In this document: one piece after another, positions 1-8,393 of the stretch | Position numbering within the stretch: position 1 is the first letter of the stretch | Layout of the letters: every line of letters begins with the position of its first letter | Assembly (NCBI GenBank): GCA_018829445.1 | Contig: JAHJTV010000031.1 | Coordinates: 58,395-122,394, forward strand | Direction: 5' to 3' | DNA length: 64,000 nucleotides | DNA from: a bacterium | Lineage (GTDB): Bacteria; SAR324; XYD2-FULL-50-16 | The notes under the pieces: generated by a model | What the model was told of the DNA's origin: nothing | The model's database searches: none | What the model saw: the letters and a program-made list of their open reading frames with translations, nothing else | Translations under genes and position numbers: made by a program

Positions 1-112
1 GTATGGTCCTGATGGTTGTTCCCTCTTCCAACTCCATGATCACCTTTTGCCCTTCGGCAAAATCCGGTAAATATTTCTTGAATGATGCAAACAATCGTAT
101 TTCAGCTTTCAT
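1..112 (-). CDS. MoaD/ThiS-type sulfur-carrier-like protein, partial
   Basis: Only the first 37 codons lie in the window; the gene runs off the left edge. The visible N-terminus, MKAEIRLFASFKKYLPDF followed by an acidic stretch and EEGTTI, is the pattern of MoaD-like beta-grasp proteins: a first strand RLFA..., then a hairpin ending in a G-T/S motif. The C-terminal Gly-Gly, which would decide whether it is a sulfur carrier, is not visible. It starts 18 bases after the radical-SAM gene on the same strand, so the two are probably co-transcribed. MoaD-like proteins next to this kind of radical-SAM protein are known from aldehyde ferredoxin oxidoreductase (tungsten) loci. Family assignment is likely; the tungsten link is inferred from context. 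Confidence 0.65.
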   Translation of the reverse strand, partial: MKAEIRLFASFKKYLPDFAEGQKVIMELEEGTTIRTI

Positions 113-130
113 TAATTTAGTTTGTTAATC

Positions 131-1438
131 TTATTGTAAACAGTGCAATAACCCTCCGCACCACGGACAGCTGCCACAGGGAATCTCAATCGCGTAGCAG
201 TCGTATTCGAACTGTTTGGCAGTAAACAGGTTGCATGGACCAAGGTTGCAGTTTCTGCAATATGGATATTTATACTCCAGCACCTGTTGCCGAAAAAAGG
301 TAACCTGTTGACCGTTCCAAATCTCATCGATACGCTGCCGGTTGAGATCTCCTATGGGGAATGAGGTTGCTTTTAGCGGAAGACCGTTTTGGTAAAAGGT
401 ATATTGATGCCAAAGATAATAGCAGGGATATACCTTGCCGTCCCAGGATACGAACAGGCTACCCTCTTCCACAAAATGACATTGACGCTCATACTTTGGA
501 AGCAACTCCGGAAGGATTGACTCAAGATCGGTCTCTTCAGCGATTTTCTGTGCTTCTCCAAAAAGTTCTGCTGCTTCAAGCAGGGTTGAATCCTCTTCAG
601 ACATCAGGTTCTTTAGGTGAAGAGGGATATTGCGCGAGTAGGCTTCCTCAATCATCCGCTTTCCCAAATCAGCCAGAGCTTTTTCGTCGGCGTTTTTGTT
701 CTTTTTAAAGTGATATTTCCATCGATTTTTCAGATACTCATCCAAGTCCAGGTTTTGATCTTTGCAGGCAAATTTGTAGGTGTTATAGAGTTCTCTTGAA
801 ATGTTGAGGTTGGGGCTATTAACCGCTTCCACTTCCATCTCGCTTTTATAAGGGAGAACATGGGTAACGATGGCAAATGAGGCTCCATTGTCTGCAGCCC
901 AGCGGATGACAGTGGGTAATTCGTTCATGTTTTGTTTCATCAAAACAAATTCGATTCCAAAACGAACCTTATGCTTTTTATGCACTTTGGAACCAAGCCG
1001 GGTAAACGCTGTTTGCAGGCTACCCAGTTCCCCGCCACGTCTCACTTGTCTGAAAAAATCAGGTGATACCGAATCCAGGGATAAACAAAAAACATTCACT
1101 CCGGCTTCCAGAAGAGAATCGATTCGATAATCATGCAGAAGAAAGCCGTTAGTTTGAATCCCGATCCGGCAATTTTGAGGCAAAAGATTGCGAGCAGAGC
1201 TAATCAAGCCTTCCAAATTAGGATAAAGCAGGGGCTCGCCGATACCGCTGAAAACAACTGATTCTAAATGGTTGAAGACTGGCGCCAGTTTGTCAAATAC
1301 CAGCGGAGATAAGCTGCCCTCGATGATATCGTTACCAGGAGCTTGTTTAACACACATCTCGCAACCGAGATTACAAAAGGTCGTCGGTTCAATATACAGT
1401 TTTGAAGGAAAGACGGTTGCGTTAATAGATGATTGCAT
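131..1438 (-). CDS. Radical SAM/SPASM protein, probable tungsten-oxidoreductase maturase
   Basis: This 435-residue protein has the canonical CxxxCxxC [4Fe-4S] motif near its N-terminus (CNLGCEMC, Cys22, 26 and 29) and a GIGEP segment typical of radical SAM barrels. The C-terminal third is Cys-rich: a CHF...YPCYY region near residues 318-340 and a tail with about nine Cys, including CRNCNLGPC and CGSCPWCG. These fit SPASM-type auxiliary iron-sulfur clusters. It lies 18 bases upstream of a MoaD-like gene on the same strand. That pairing and the Cys-rich tail match the radical-SAM maturases associated with tungsten-containing aldehyde ferredoxin oxidoreductases. The window also holds a tungstate transporter and its regulator. 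The radical SAM call is firm; substrate and metal are inferred. The start is an ATG with only a weak GAGA ribosome-binding site. Confidence 0.82.
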   Translation of the reverse strand: MQSSINATVFPSKLYIEPTTFCNLGCEMCVKQAPGNDIIEGSLSPLVFDKLAPVFNHLESVVFSGIGEPLLYPNLEGLISSARNLLPQNCRIGIQTNGFLLHDYRIDSLLEAGVNVFCLSLDSVSPDFFRQVRRGGELGSLQTAFTRLGSKVHKKHKVRFGIEFVLMKQNMNELPTVIRWAADNGASFAIVTHVLPYKSEMEVEAVNSPNLNISRELYNTYKFACKDQNLDLDEYLKNRWKYHFKKNKNADEKALADLGKRMIEEAYSRNIPLHLKNLMSEEDSTLLEAAELFGEAQKIAEETDLESILPELLPKYERQCHFVEEGSLFVSWDGKVYPCYYLWHQYTFYQNGLPLKATSFPIGDLNRQRIDEIWNGQQVTFFRQQVLEYKYPYCRNCNLGPCNLFTAKQFEYDCYAIEIPCGSCPWCGGLLHCLQ

Positions 1439-1782
1439 TTTATCTCTACATCAAAATAAAACCCCAAAACCGGGCAAATGGTTTTAATCACGATCCCGAC
1501 AAAGCGGAAATATGTTCCGAATAATATAACCTTAAAAACAAGAAAACACCACTAAATTAGGAGTTGCCCCGCCGGACCTGCCTTTAAGTTTGTAAGCGCG
1601 CCTGGAACCGTTGAAAAAACCTATTTTAATCCACAAATTAGACAAGAACTTAAACCTATTCAGTGATTAACAAATGGGACACAAATCGGGTGGGTCGTTT
1701 TTGGCAGGTGTTGGACAGATACAACCCACAATGAGGGTCATATCCACCAATTGATTAATTGCTGTCTTTTTTATGCTTTCTT
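1439..1782. other. Intergenic region, no gene seen
   Basis: About 340 bases between two leftward genes. It is AT-rich and I see no convincing open reading frame, hairpin terminator or repeat. It presumably carries the promoter of the radical-SAM/MoaD pair, but no clear -35/-10 pair was identified. Confidence 0.5.
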
Positions 1783-2451
1783 CTAAAACTTGGGGCCCAG
1801 GATGATGTAGAAGCTTGCCATGGCTCCGATTGGGGTCACTGTTTCAGTTCCCTCATCGGTAACGGTGCAATTGTAATAGGTGTAATAGGTTCCGCTGCTG
1901 GTGCAGCTTTTACCGAGTTTCTGAAGTTCAACGGTTGAGGAGTCATATCCCAATTCGAACCCGATTTTAAAAGTCTTGTTTCTCATAAATTCCATCCCAA
2001 AACCAGCCATAAAACCGGAGGTATAGGATTTAACATATTCACCCCTGGCGTTGGGTACACTCATTCCAGCCCTTCCATAGATTCCGATACTATCAGACGG
2101 CATAATTGTAAACCCTGCATTGATATTATAAGGCAGGGCAGTATATGATCCGGTTGTCGTATAGATGTACATCAAGGGACCAATTCCGACACCAATTCTG
2201 ATACCCATATCCAATTCCAGATAGGGCTGATAACTTAACCCGATTGGTGTGCCTTCCTGTTTGGTATAAGAATATCCCTCCTCCTCGGGATATTCAGCTT
2301 GTATATTTTCCCAATAAATATCCACAACCTGGTTAAATCCGCTGATATAGGTCAATCCAATGGGGTTCTCAAATTTAACGGCTTTGGCGTCCTGAAAACA
2401 GGATAAACTAAAAATAACAACGCTTAAAAATAGAATCTGGCTTGATTTCAT
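1783..2451 (-). CDS. Putative outer-membrane beta-barrel protein
   Basis: I chose the ATG at 2451, giving 222 residues, because it begins with a good Sec signal peptide (MKSSQILFLSVVIFSLS... ending near DAKA). A longer frame reaches 2529 but would bury the signal. The mature part is rich in Gly, Tyr and Thr with alternating hydrophobic strands, for example GIRIGVGIGPLMYIYTT and GAMASFYIILGPKF, and it ends in Phe. Both features are typical of small outer-membrane barrels. Two Cys-containing segments near the C-terminus could form an external disulfide. No specific family is recognised. It stands alone, with gaps on both sides. Confidence 0.6.
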   Translation of the reverse strand: MKSSQILFLSVVIFSLSCFQDAKAVKFENPIGLTYISGFNQVVDIYWENIQAEYPEEEGYSYTKQEGTPIGLSYQPYLELDMGIRIGVGIGPLMYIYTTTGSYTALPYNINAGFTIMPSDSIGIYGRAGMSVPNARGEYVKSYTSGFMAGFGMEFMRNKTFKIGFELGYDSSTVELQKLGKSCTSSGTYYTYYNCTVTDEGTETVTPIGAMASFYIILGPKF

Positions 2452-2734
2452 CTCATTACCGGCAAATTGGGGTTTAAATATGAGGATAAATCTGTCATGG
2501 CCATAATTGAATTTAAGTTTGGAAACCAATCAACCTACAAATCTATATATTTCAGACTATTTAACTGTTTTGATTCATCCTGTTAATAAATGTGCCGTAA
2601 TAGTATTAAATCGGTTTTCTCAGGTCAAGTCGATTATTTGGTTTTTAAGGATATCCAGGCTGGTCGATTCAACATTATCAAACAGCTCAATTCTTTATCC
2701 GCTCGCTGTAGGATCAACGAGTTCCTAAATGCCC

Positions 2735-3655
2735 CTAAAATTGAAAAAAATCCTCAATAAGATCAGTATAAGCTTGCGGTCTGCTTAAATAGGGAAAATG
2801 TCCGGCATTTTTCAGGGTTTTAACCTTTGCCACGGGATAGGTCTGCTTCAGCATCTCTCTCAAAGCGAGTTCCACCAAGGGGTCGTTATCGGCTTCGATG
2901 ATCATCACCGGAATTCCCAGGGTTTTTGTATCGGGGGGACTGAAGGGATCAATGACACAATGGAATCTGGCCACAAACTGATCTTTACTCATCATACCGA
3001 ATGACTGTTCATACAAGAACGCTTTCACGAGCTCTGAGTATTCAGCAGCCGGATAGATTACATTGTCGGTGTTCTGTCTCAAGACCTTCATCACAGCCCA
3101 TTCAGGTATAAAAGGCAGCAGTTTCCCTATTACGCGGTTTTTTTCAGCAATAATGTCATTTGGCGGAAAAGTATTGGCAAAGATCGCAGACTTGATTTTC
3201 CCGGGATGATGAGCCACAAGATATTGAGCCAAGTATCCCCCAAGAGAACTCCCCACAAGATGAACAATGTTGACATCCTCTTTTTCCAGAATTTTGATAA
3301 TGCCACTGCTAAGGGCTTCCAGGTTGTCAATGGGAGGATAAGTCAGGGTTACTATCCGATATGTTGCCTTTAAAGTCAAAATTTGCTGCCACCAGATGTC
3401 ATAAGCCCCGGTCATACCATGAAGAAACAAGATAGTTTCCTTCCCCGAACCTGTAACCAGGTACTTCCATGAATTACCATCAATTTCAACCTGTTTCCCA
3501 GGAAATGACTTGCGAAACGCTACCAGAGATTCGGTAATATTCCCGTCCACCGGCTGATAAATCTCACTGAACGTAGGACTCGAAACGGGAAAATTGTATA
3601 TCAAACCGACAATAACAATGACCAACACGGAAATTACTAGAATACGCTTTTTCAA
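2735..3655 (-). CDS. Alpha/beta-hydrolase with N-terminal membrane anchor
   Basis: The proposed start is the TTG at 3655: AGAGG lies eight bases upstream and the resulting 306-residue protein opens with a membrane anchor (LVISVLVIVIVGLIYNF). An in-frame start at 3739 would add 28 unlikely residues. The fold is an alpha/beta-hydrolase: an HGMTG oxyanion segment, the nucleophile elbow GSSLGG (Ser137), an acidic residue in IEADNDPLV, and the catalytic His in NAGHFPYL near the C-terminus. All triad positions look intact, so it should be an active esterase or hydrolase facing the periplasm or anchored in the inner membrane. The substrate is unknown. It is divergently arranged with the acyltransferase-like gene to its right. 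Confidence 0.75.
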   Translation of the reverse strand: MKKRILVISVLVIVIVGLIYNFPVSSPTFSEIYQPVDGNITESLVAFRKSFPGKQVEIDGNSWKYLVTGSGKETILFLHGMTGAYDIWWQQILTLKATYRIVTLTYPPIDNLEALSSGIIKILEKEDVNIVHLVGSSLGGYLAQYLVAHHPGKIKSAIFANTFPPNDIIAEKNRVIGKLLPFIPEWAVMKVLRQNTDNVIYPAAEYSELVKAFLYEQSFGMMSKDQFVARFHCVIDPFSPPDTKTLGIPVMIIEADNDPLVELALREMLKQTYPVAKVKTLKNAGHFPYLSRPQAYTDLIEDFFQF

Positions 3656-3784
3656 TGGGTTACCTCTGCTTCTCTTCGTTAATGTAAAACAATTGTCACC
3701 ATCAAAAGAAATCTTTCTTGTGATGGTAAAAAAAAGCATAATGGATGCTTATATAACACATTCTTAATCTAATCGGAGCCTCTT

Positions 3785-4414
3785 TTGAATCGTACTTTTT
3801 TTGATACCCCTATCTTAAAACATCTGTTTCGGCAAGTGTCATTATTAGCATTGAAGCTTACAGGCTGGAAGGTTGAGGGTGAATTTCCGGATACCCCAAA
3901 ATTTGTAGTGATTGCAGCCCCTCACACTTCCAATTGGGATCTACCGTACATGCTGTTTTTCGCCTTTTACTATCGGTTAAAGGTATATTGGATGGGGAAG
4001 CAAACCATATTTAACAAGCCCTTTGGGACCATCTGCAAATGGATGGGAGGTATCCCGGTTAATCGATCAAAGTCCAATAACGTCGTAGAGCAGTCAGTTG
4101 AACAGTTTAATCAAAAAGAACGTTTTATACTGGTAGTCCCCCCAACAGGAACCCGGAAGAAAGTGTCGAAATGGAAAACGGGTTTTTACTATATAGCACT
4201 CCAGGCCAAAGTTCCGATTGCCTTAGGATTCCTGGATTATAAAAAGAAAGTTGGCGGGTTTGGTCCCCTGTTTCACCCAACAGGTGATATCGAAACCGAC
4301 ATGGGAGATATCTTAAACTTTTACAGGGGAATATCAGGAAAATACCCGGAAAGATCCAAGATGATCTTGCCGGTATTTCCCGCGACACCCTTGAGTAGTA
4401 TAACTAAAAATTGA
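3785..4414 (+). CDS. 1-acyl-sn-glycerol-3-phosphate acyltransferase-like protein
   Basis: The start is a TTG preceded by GGAG at six bases. The 209-residue protein has the acyltransferase H(X4)D motif as HTSNWD (His47, Asp52), a glycerophosphate-binding-type segment GGIPVNRS, and VPPTGTR in place of the usual EGTR block. The length fits the short PlsC-like family seen in many bacteria, which transfers acyl groups to lysophospholipid-type acceptors at the membrane. The third block is PPTGTR rather than PEGTR, so the conserved Glu is replaced by Thr and acceptor specificity may differ. It is followed by a metallophosphoesterase gene on the same strand. Confidence 0.75.
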   Translation: MNRTFFDTPILKHLFRQVSLLALKLTGWKVEGEFPDTPKFVVIAAPHTSNWDLPYMLFFAFYYRLKVYWMGKQTIFNKPFGTICKWMGGIPVNRSKSNNVVEQSVEQFNQKERFILVVPPTGTRKKVSKWKTGFYYIALQAKVPIALGFLDYKKKVGGFGPLFHPTGDIETDMGDILNFYRGISGKYPERSKMILPVFPATPLSSITKN

Positions 4415-4533
4415 GATTGATAGCTGCTTTTTCTGAAACACCCCTTTGATTCGTGTTACTGATTGTCAATAATCGGCAGAAAATTTTGATTTATCAAGAC
4501 TTCAGTGACATCCCCAAAGCACTAAAAGGAATC

Positions 4534-5172
4534 ATGAAGATATTGGCTGTTGCAGATGTTCATGGGAAGAGCGAAAAACTTCGGTTAATAAAAGAGCAAA
4601 TAAGGAGTCATAAACCCGATGGTTTGATCATTGCCGGCGATGTGATCAATTATTTTAAGGGAGCGGGATTTATCAAGGAATTGTCTCAATTACCTCTCCC
4701 CATTTATGCCATTCGAGGTAATTCCGATCCATCTTCGGTAGAACGGGAGATGGCGAAATATGCAGCTATCACCAATCTCCATCTAAATGAAATCAAGATT
4801 AGAGATGTCCCATTCATCGGAATCAATGGGACTGTGCCCTTGCCGTTTCATTCCAAGATCCGGTTTTTTGAATCCTCACTTCTTAATCGATTAAAAGACA
4901 AGCTCACATCTGATAGTGTTCTCGTTGCCCATCCACCACCAAAAGGATCTGTAGATAAGGTGTTTGGAAAATATCATGCTGGCAGTAAGGGATTGGCAAA
5001 ACTGATTGAGGAAGTTCAGCCCAGGTTGGTGATATGCGGTCACATTCATGAGGATGTTGGCACTGCAACCATGGAAAAAACAGTCATCATTAACTGCAGT
5101 GTGGGAGCCCGGGGACGAGGTGTGTTAATCGAGCTAAGTGATACCGGCAGGGCATCCATAAAGATATTATAG
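4534..5172 (+). CDS. Metallophosphoesterase (YfcE/MJ0936-like)
   Basis: I place the start at the ATG at 4534 (212 residues), because the family begins directly with the first metal motif and AAGGA lies just upstream. A GTG at 4453 would add 27 residues without homology. The calcineurin-like motifs appear in order: DVHG (Asp8, His10), GDVIN (Asp36), GNSD, the His of VAHPPP and the closing GHIHED. All metal ligands of this two-metal phosphoesterase family are present, so it is probably an active cytoplasmic phosphodiesterase. The natural substrate of this subgroup is not clear. The neighbouring leftward gene is also a phosphoesterase, of the unrelated DHH family. Confidence 0.8.
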   Translation: MKILAVADVHGKSEKLRLIKEQIRSHKPDGLIIAGDVINYFKGAGFIKELSQLPLPIYAIRGNSDPSSVEREMAKYAAITNLHLNEIKIRDVPFIGINGTVPLPFHSKIRFFESSLLNRLKDKLTSDSVLVAHPPPKGSVDKVFGKYHAGSKGLAKLIEEVQPRLVICGHIHEDVGTATMEKTVIINCSVGARGRGVLIELSDTGRASIKIL

Positions 5173-5239
5173 ATCAAACTATCATCTCTCTTTTGCCTGA
5201 AAACGCCCGGTTTTTGTAACGTTTCCGTGCGATATTTAT

Positions 5240-6208
5240 CTATCCCTTTTTGATCTGGTTGATGATCCAGTTGGAGAGCTTGTTTCCATTCTGACAATCA
5301 ATAATCTCCTTCAGGTTTGAAAGAGGAACTTCAGCCCTGGCTGCTCTTTTATGCCCTCCGGCCGAACCGAATTCACCAAATCCCTTCTGGGCGACTTTAC
5401 CGGCATCTCTTTTGTATCCATAGCTCCTAAAGATAATAATGAGTTTATTACCGCATATTCCGGATACAATACTCCAACTGGTATCTTCAATCCGCAGAAA
5501 AAAGTCGGCGATCATTACGCAGACATCCGGATTCGGAACTGATTCCAGGTGAGAAAACATCCATCCCTTACGTTTCTTTCTACTTTCTATGGCGATCTTG
5601 AAGTATTTGAGAAAACCATTCCTCATCTCTGCTGATTCAATCTTGCGAACTATCTGCAAATTAGCAAAAGGAAACAGGTACTGAAAGGCGAGGACATCTT
5701 CATATATCGCTTTACGATTGAAATTATCGGTATCGGTCTTAATGGCGTAGTAGAGGGCTGTTGCCAGTTTCTGTGACGGTTTTATTTTTGCGGATTTCAG
5801 ATACTCAACCATAATAGTGGCTGTTGCCCCGTATTTTGGGCGGATATCCAGATAGGGAGAAACTACTTCAGTATCGGGATGATGGTCTATGATGACGTCA
5901 GCCTGGAACCTGTCAAAAGCCTCATTGTGATTGGGCTGGGAATCGACGATTACAATCCGGTTGTATCTGGTTGTATCAATTTCCTTCAGCGGAACAAGCT
6001 TAACTCCTGACAATCGCACCAAAGCCTGATTGTCCGGCCGTTTTATTGCATTGATATTTGTAATGGTGATGCCGGCTGTTTTGCGCCAAAGAAGCCTTTT
6101 AACCGCCATGGCACTGGCAATCGAGTCCGGATCTGCAAAAATGGGAATCAAAACCTGGTCTTCGTTGGAGAACTGTTCGTAGAAGCTGGCTATTCTTTTT
6201 TTACTCAA
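5240..6208 (-). CDS. DHH-family phosphoesterase (NrnA-like oligoribonuclease/PAP phosphatase)
   Basis: The 322-residue protein has the DHH-family blocks in order: FADPDSIAS near the N-terminus, VIVDSQP, the signature IIDHHPDT, and a C-terminal DHHA1-type segment with GSAGGHKRAA. This is the layout of NrnA-like enzymes, which remove nucleotides from very short RNAs and dephosphorylate 3'-phosphoadenosine phosphate in the cytoplasm. The first block has DPDS where the family often has DPDA/GDS, within normal variation. The start is TTG with no strong ribosome-binding site. It is convergent with the metallophosphoesterase gene, separated by 67 bases. General function is likely; exact substrate is not determined. 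Confidence 0.75.
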   Translation of the reverse strand: MSKKRIASFYEQFSNEDQVLIPIFADPDSIASAMAVKRLLWRKTAGITITNINAIKRPDNQALVRLSGVKLVPLKEIDTTRYNRIVIVDSQPNHNEAFDRFQADVIIDHHPDTEVVSPYLDIRPKYGATATIMVEYLKSAKIKPSQKLATALYYAIKTDTDNFNRKAIYEDVLAFQYLFPFANLQIVRKIESAEMRNGFLKYFKIAIESRKKRKGWMFSHLESVPNPDVCVMIADFFLRIEDTSWSIVSGICGNKLIIIFRSYGYKRDAGKVAQKGFGEFGSAGGHKRAARAEVPLSNLKEIIDCQNGNKLSNWIINQIKKG

Positions 6209-6542
6209 GTTGGCTATGTCGGCTGATGCTGGTTAAGAGAAAATAGAGCCTTTTAGGAGCAAGTGAATCCCATTATATTGAGAAAAAGCAATTCACGCAA
6301 TTTGATTGTTTTGACGTTGGTGATGTCCGTTAAATTATAAACGGCTATCCTACTTCCAAGTTTCCTTTTCGATTTCAGCTATCTGCCTGAATATCAATAA
6401 ACCTATCAGAACACAAGGCAAGTATTCGATTTCCCAGGGTATATTTGTTCTACGCTGCAAACCATTGACCAGTTTGGATTCATGGGGCGAATCTGATCTT
6501 CGGTTAAGCCCGATGTTATATGAGGCAAGCTATTATCCTATT

Positions 6543-6721
6543 GAACGCCTTCAGCGTTCCTTTAGCGGGGGGGATTGAATACCCAGGGTGGCGTTCGCAA
6601 GCTCCCTGACCCTGGGCTATCGATCTGTATCCCCTTCGGGGAATGCTGTCCAGAGAAAACACCCCAACGGGGTTAAATATTCTCAGCCTGGGGTCAGCGA
6701 ACTTGGGAGCGCCACCCCAGG
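6543..6721. repeat. Composite palindromic intergenic repeat (five hairpins)
   Basis: This 180-base block contains five inverted repeats in a row: GAACGC/GCGTTC (6543-6559), CCCAGGGT/ACCCTGGG (6582-6616), CCCC-TTC-GGGG (6631-6641), ACCCC-AAC-GGGGT (6661-6673) and CCTGGGGT/ACCCCAGG (6687-6721). It sits in a roughly 785-base gap without a convincing gene. Composite repeats of this style recur in intergenic DNA of many bacterial genomes. The block is noncoding as far as I can see. The rest of the gap (6209-6542 and 6722-6993) shows nothing I can support. Confidence 0.7.
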
Positions 6722-6993
6722 ATAAGCAGTGCCCCCCAATTATCAGAACTCTGAAGGATTTCCATCAGCTCTTTTGAGCCATAGAACAAATTTACCCTGT
6801 CGATTTCCTTCAGTTGACAGTTATTGGAGATTTCAAGAATACTGTTCAGTGACAAGAACACTTCCCCCGGTTTTATCTCTCTTGAATTATAAATCTCAAG
6901 GGGAAACACTGAATGCTTTTAAATCCAAGAGTTCACTCAATAGCCTAAAACGCAGGTTGTCAATAATAGAGAACCGGAAGAATTTTTACCGTT

Positions 6994-7431
6994 ATGAATG
7001 ATAAAGATGAAGAAAAAATCCAGGATCTGATCAGAGTAAGAGTACTGGAAGAATATAAAAAGAGACAGTTGGAAGAGGAAGCTAAATTGCAGTCTGAATC
7101 GAATATCGAAGCACTGCATGATGTCACTGAGATCCCAAAAGAAGATATCCAAAAAATTGCCGATCAGGTACGGGCGGAATACCAAAAAGAAAGAGCGCCT
7201 AAAAAACCAATTATTCAACAGTCCAAAAACCTTAAACGATATCTCCCCTTTGTAATTATTGTGGCTCTATTAGGATTATTACTGACCGGATCACCGACCT
7301 TCCAGCGCTTCTTTACCACTGGCATATCTCCCATGAGGTGGAAAACGTTGGAGCAAGCGGATGAAAACAAAGTACCCGGACGGTGGGACTGGCGTCAAAG
7401 GTTTATGCGGAAAGGTCGTCAACACCGTTAA
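6994..7431 (+). CDS. Hypothetical single-pass membrane protein with N-terminal coiled coil
   Basis: The 145-residue product begins with a charged helical region (residues 1-70, rich in Glu, Lys and Gln) and has one membrane segment near residues 84-102 (YLPFVIIVALLGLLL). The rest is short and basic and ends in KGRQHR. No family is recognised. The C-terminal 30 residues are doubtful. Just before the stop, another forward frame (around 7361-7470) encodes GKVVNTVKEPLS, which resembles an FxLYD-type domain, and a third frame encodes a short acidic piece near 7323. The gene may therefore be a frameshifted, truncated version of a longer anchored protein. It is convergent with the lipoprotein gene that ends at 7443. 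Confidence 0.5.
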   Translation: MNDKDEEKIQDLIRVRVLEEYKKRQLEEEAKLQSESNIEALHDVTEIPKEDIQKIADQVRAEYQKERAPKKPIIQQSKNLKRYLPFVIIVALLGLLLTGSPTFQRFFTTGISPMRWKTLEQADENKVPGRWDWRQRFMRKGRQHR

Positions 7432-7442
7432 AGAGCCCCTCT

Positions 7443-8393
7443 CTATTCTTGAACGATTCGACGTACACGTTTTAAAGATGCTTGAATCACAGCATTACCC
7501 GATTCCCGCTCATCAGCCCGCAGATAGTATTCCAAGGCTGGACGTAATTCGTTTAACGCTTCATAGGACAGCCCCAGGTTATAATAATCTTCGAAATCCG
7601 GATCATCATTGTTGGTAACAATTTTGTCCAATCGATTGATGGCCAGACCAAAAGCCTTGTTTTCTATCAACTTAACACTAACCGTATCCCCTCCCCTTAA
7701 GATTTCGCTGCTTGTTATCCGTTTATACGGAATAATTCTTTTGGCATAGTCAACCGCAACCTGGTTTATTGCAGAAAAAATCAAGTTCGATGGTGTTTTT
7801 ATTATTTTCCCGGAATCAGTCAGCGTTTTCTGAATGGGTGCTGTCGGGATGATAGCATTTCCAGTGCCATCATTCAGGTGGATCTTCCCGGTCAGAATGA
7901 CTGTCAGTGTCTGTGTTCCCGATGCAAGCGAGGCGGTTCCGGTAACACGACAAGGATTCTTCTTTCTCAAGTAGTCACAACTCTGTAGGGGAACTCTGCT
8001 GGTTGTTCTTTGGCGATTCAGCTTTTCATCGGCTTTGAGATCGTAACTCAGGTAAGCTGTTTTTTCCTCCGGTGTGGACATAATTTTCGGATTGTAGTTA
8101 AATAACTTTATTTCGGTACCGATCTTGTCAATCGCTTTACCCGGCTTAACATTCCCCGGGTAAATGGAGGTCAACTGGGTTTTAAGAGCGTTTTCCATCA
8201 GGTCATTGAGGTGTTTTCCCCTGTCGCTATTAACAATCACTATTTTTTGGTACTTTGCCAGAGTGTTATTCTCAGGAGGTAAGACCGCTTCAAATTCGAC
8301 ATATTTGGCGCAACCCTGAACGTACAGCAACAACCCTCCGATTAGATAAACCAGATTTCGCCTGGTTAATATCTTTGTTAAACCTATTATCAT
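7443..8393 (-). CDS. Lipoprotein with C-terminal TPR-like repeat (third of a trio)
   Basis: The 316-residue protein has a lipoprotein signal with lipobox VQGC near residue 28. A central domain follows with KIVIVNSDRG and a segment resembling the alpha/beta part of CsgG-like outer-membrane lipoproteins (inference only). The C-terminus is TPR-like, with YNLGLSYEALNELRPALEYY. Its ATG overlaps the stop of the upstream lipoprotein gene (ATGA at 8390-8393), so translation is probably coupled. The domain order matches its upstream neighbour closely, so the two look like diverged duplicates. A likely role is a periplasm-facing outer-membrane assembly factor; no specific function is known. Confidence 0.65.
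   Translation of the reverse strand: MIIGLTKILTRRNLVYLIGGLLLYVQGCAKYVEFEAVLPPENNTLAKYQKIVIVNSDRGKHLNDLMENALKTQLTSIYPGNVKPGKAIDKIGTEIKLFNYNPKIMSTPEEKTAYLSYDLKADEKLNRQRTTSRVPLQSCDYLRKKNPCRVTGTASLASGTQTLTVILTGKIHLNDGTGNAIIPTAPIQKTLTDSGKIIKTPSNLIFSAINQVAVDYAKRIIPYKRITSSEILRGGDTVSVKLIENKAFGLAINRLDKIVTNNDDPDFEDYYNLGLSYEALNELRPALEYYLRADERESGNAVIQASLKRVRRIVQE

Noticed and set aside
6694..6909. Leftward open frame of 71 codons next to the composite repeat
   Set aside because: GTG start, no ribosome-binding site, and it runs into the palindromic repeat; no family recognised.
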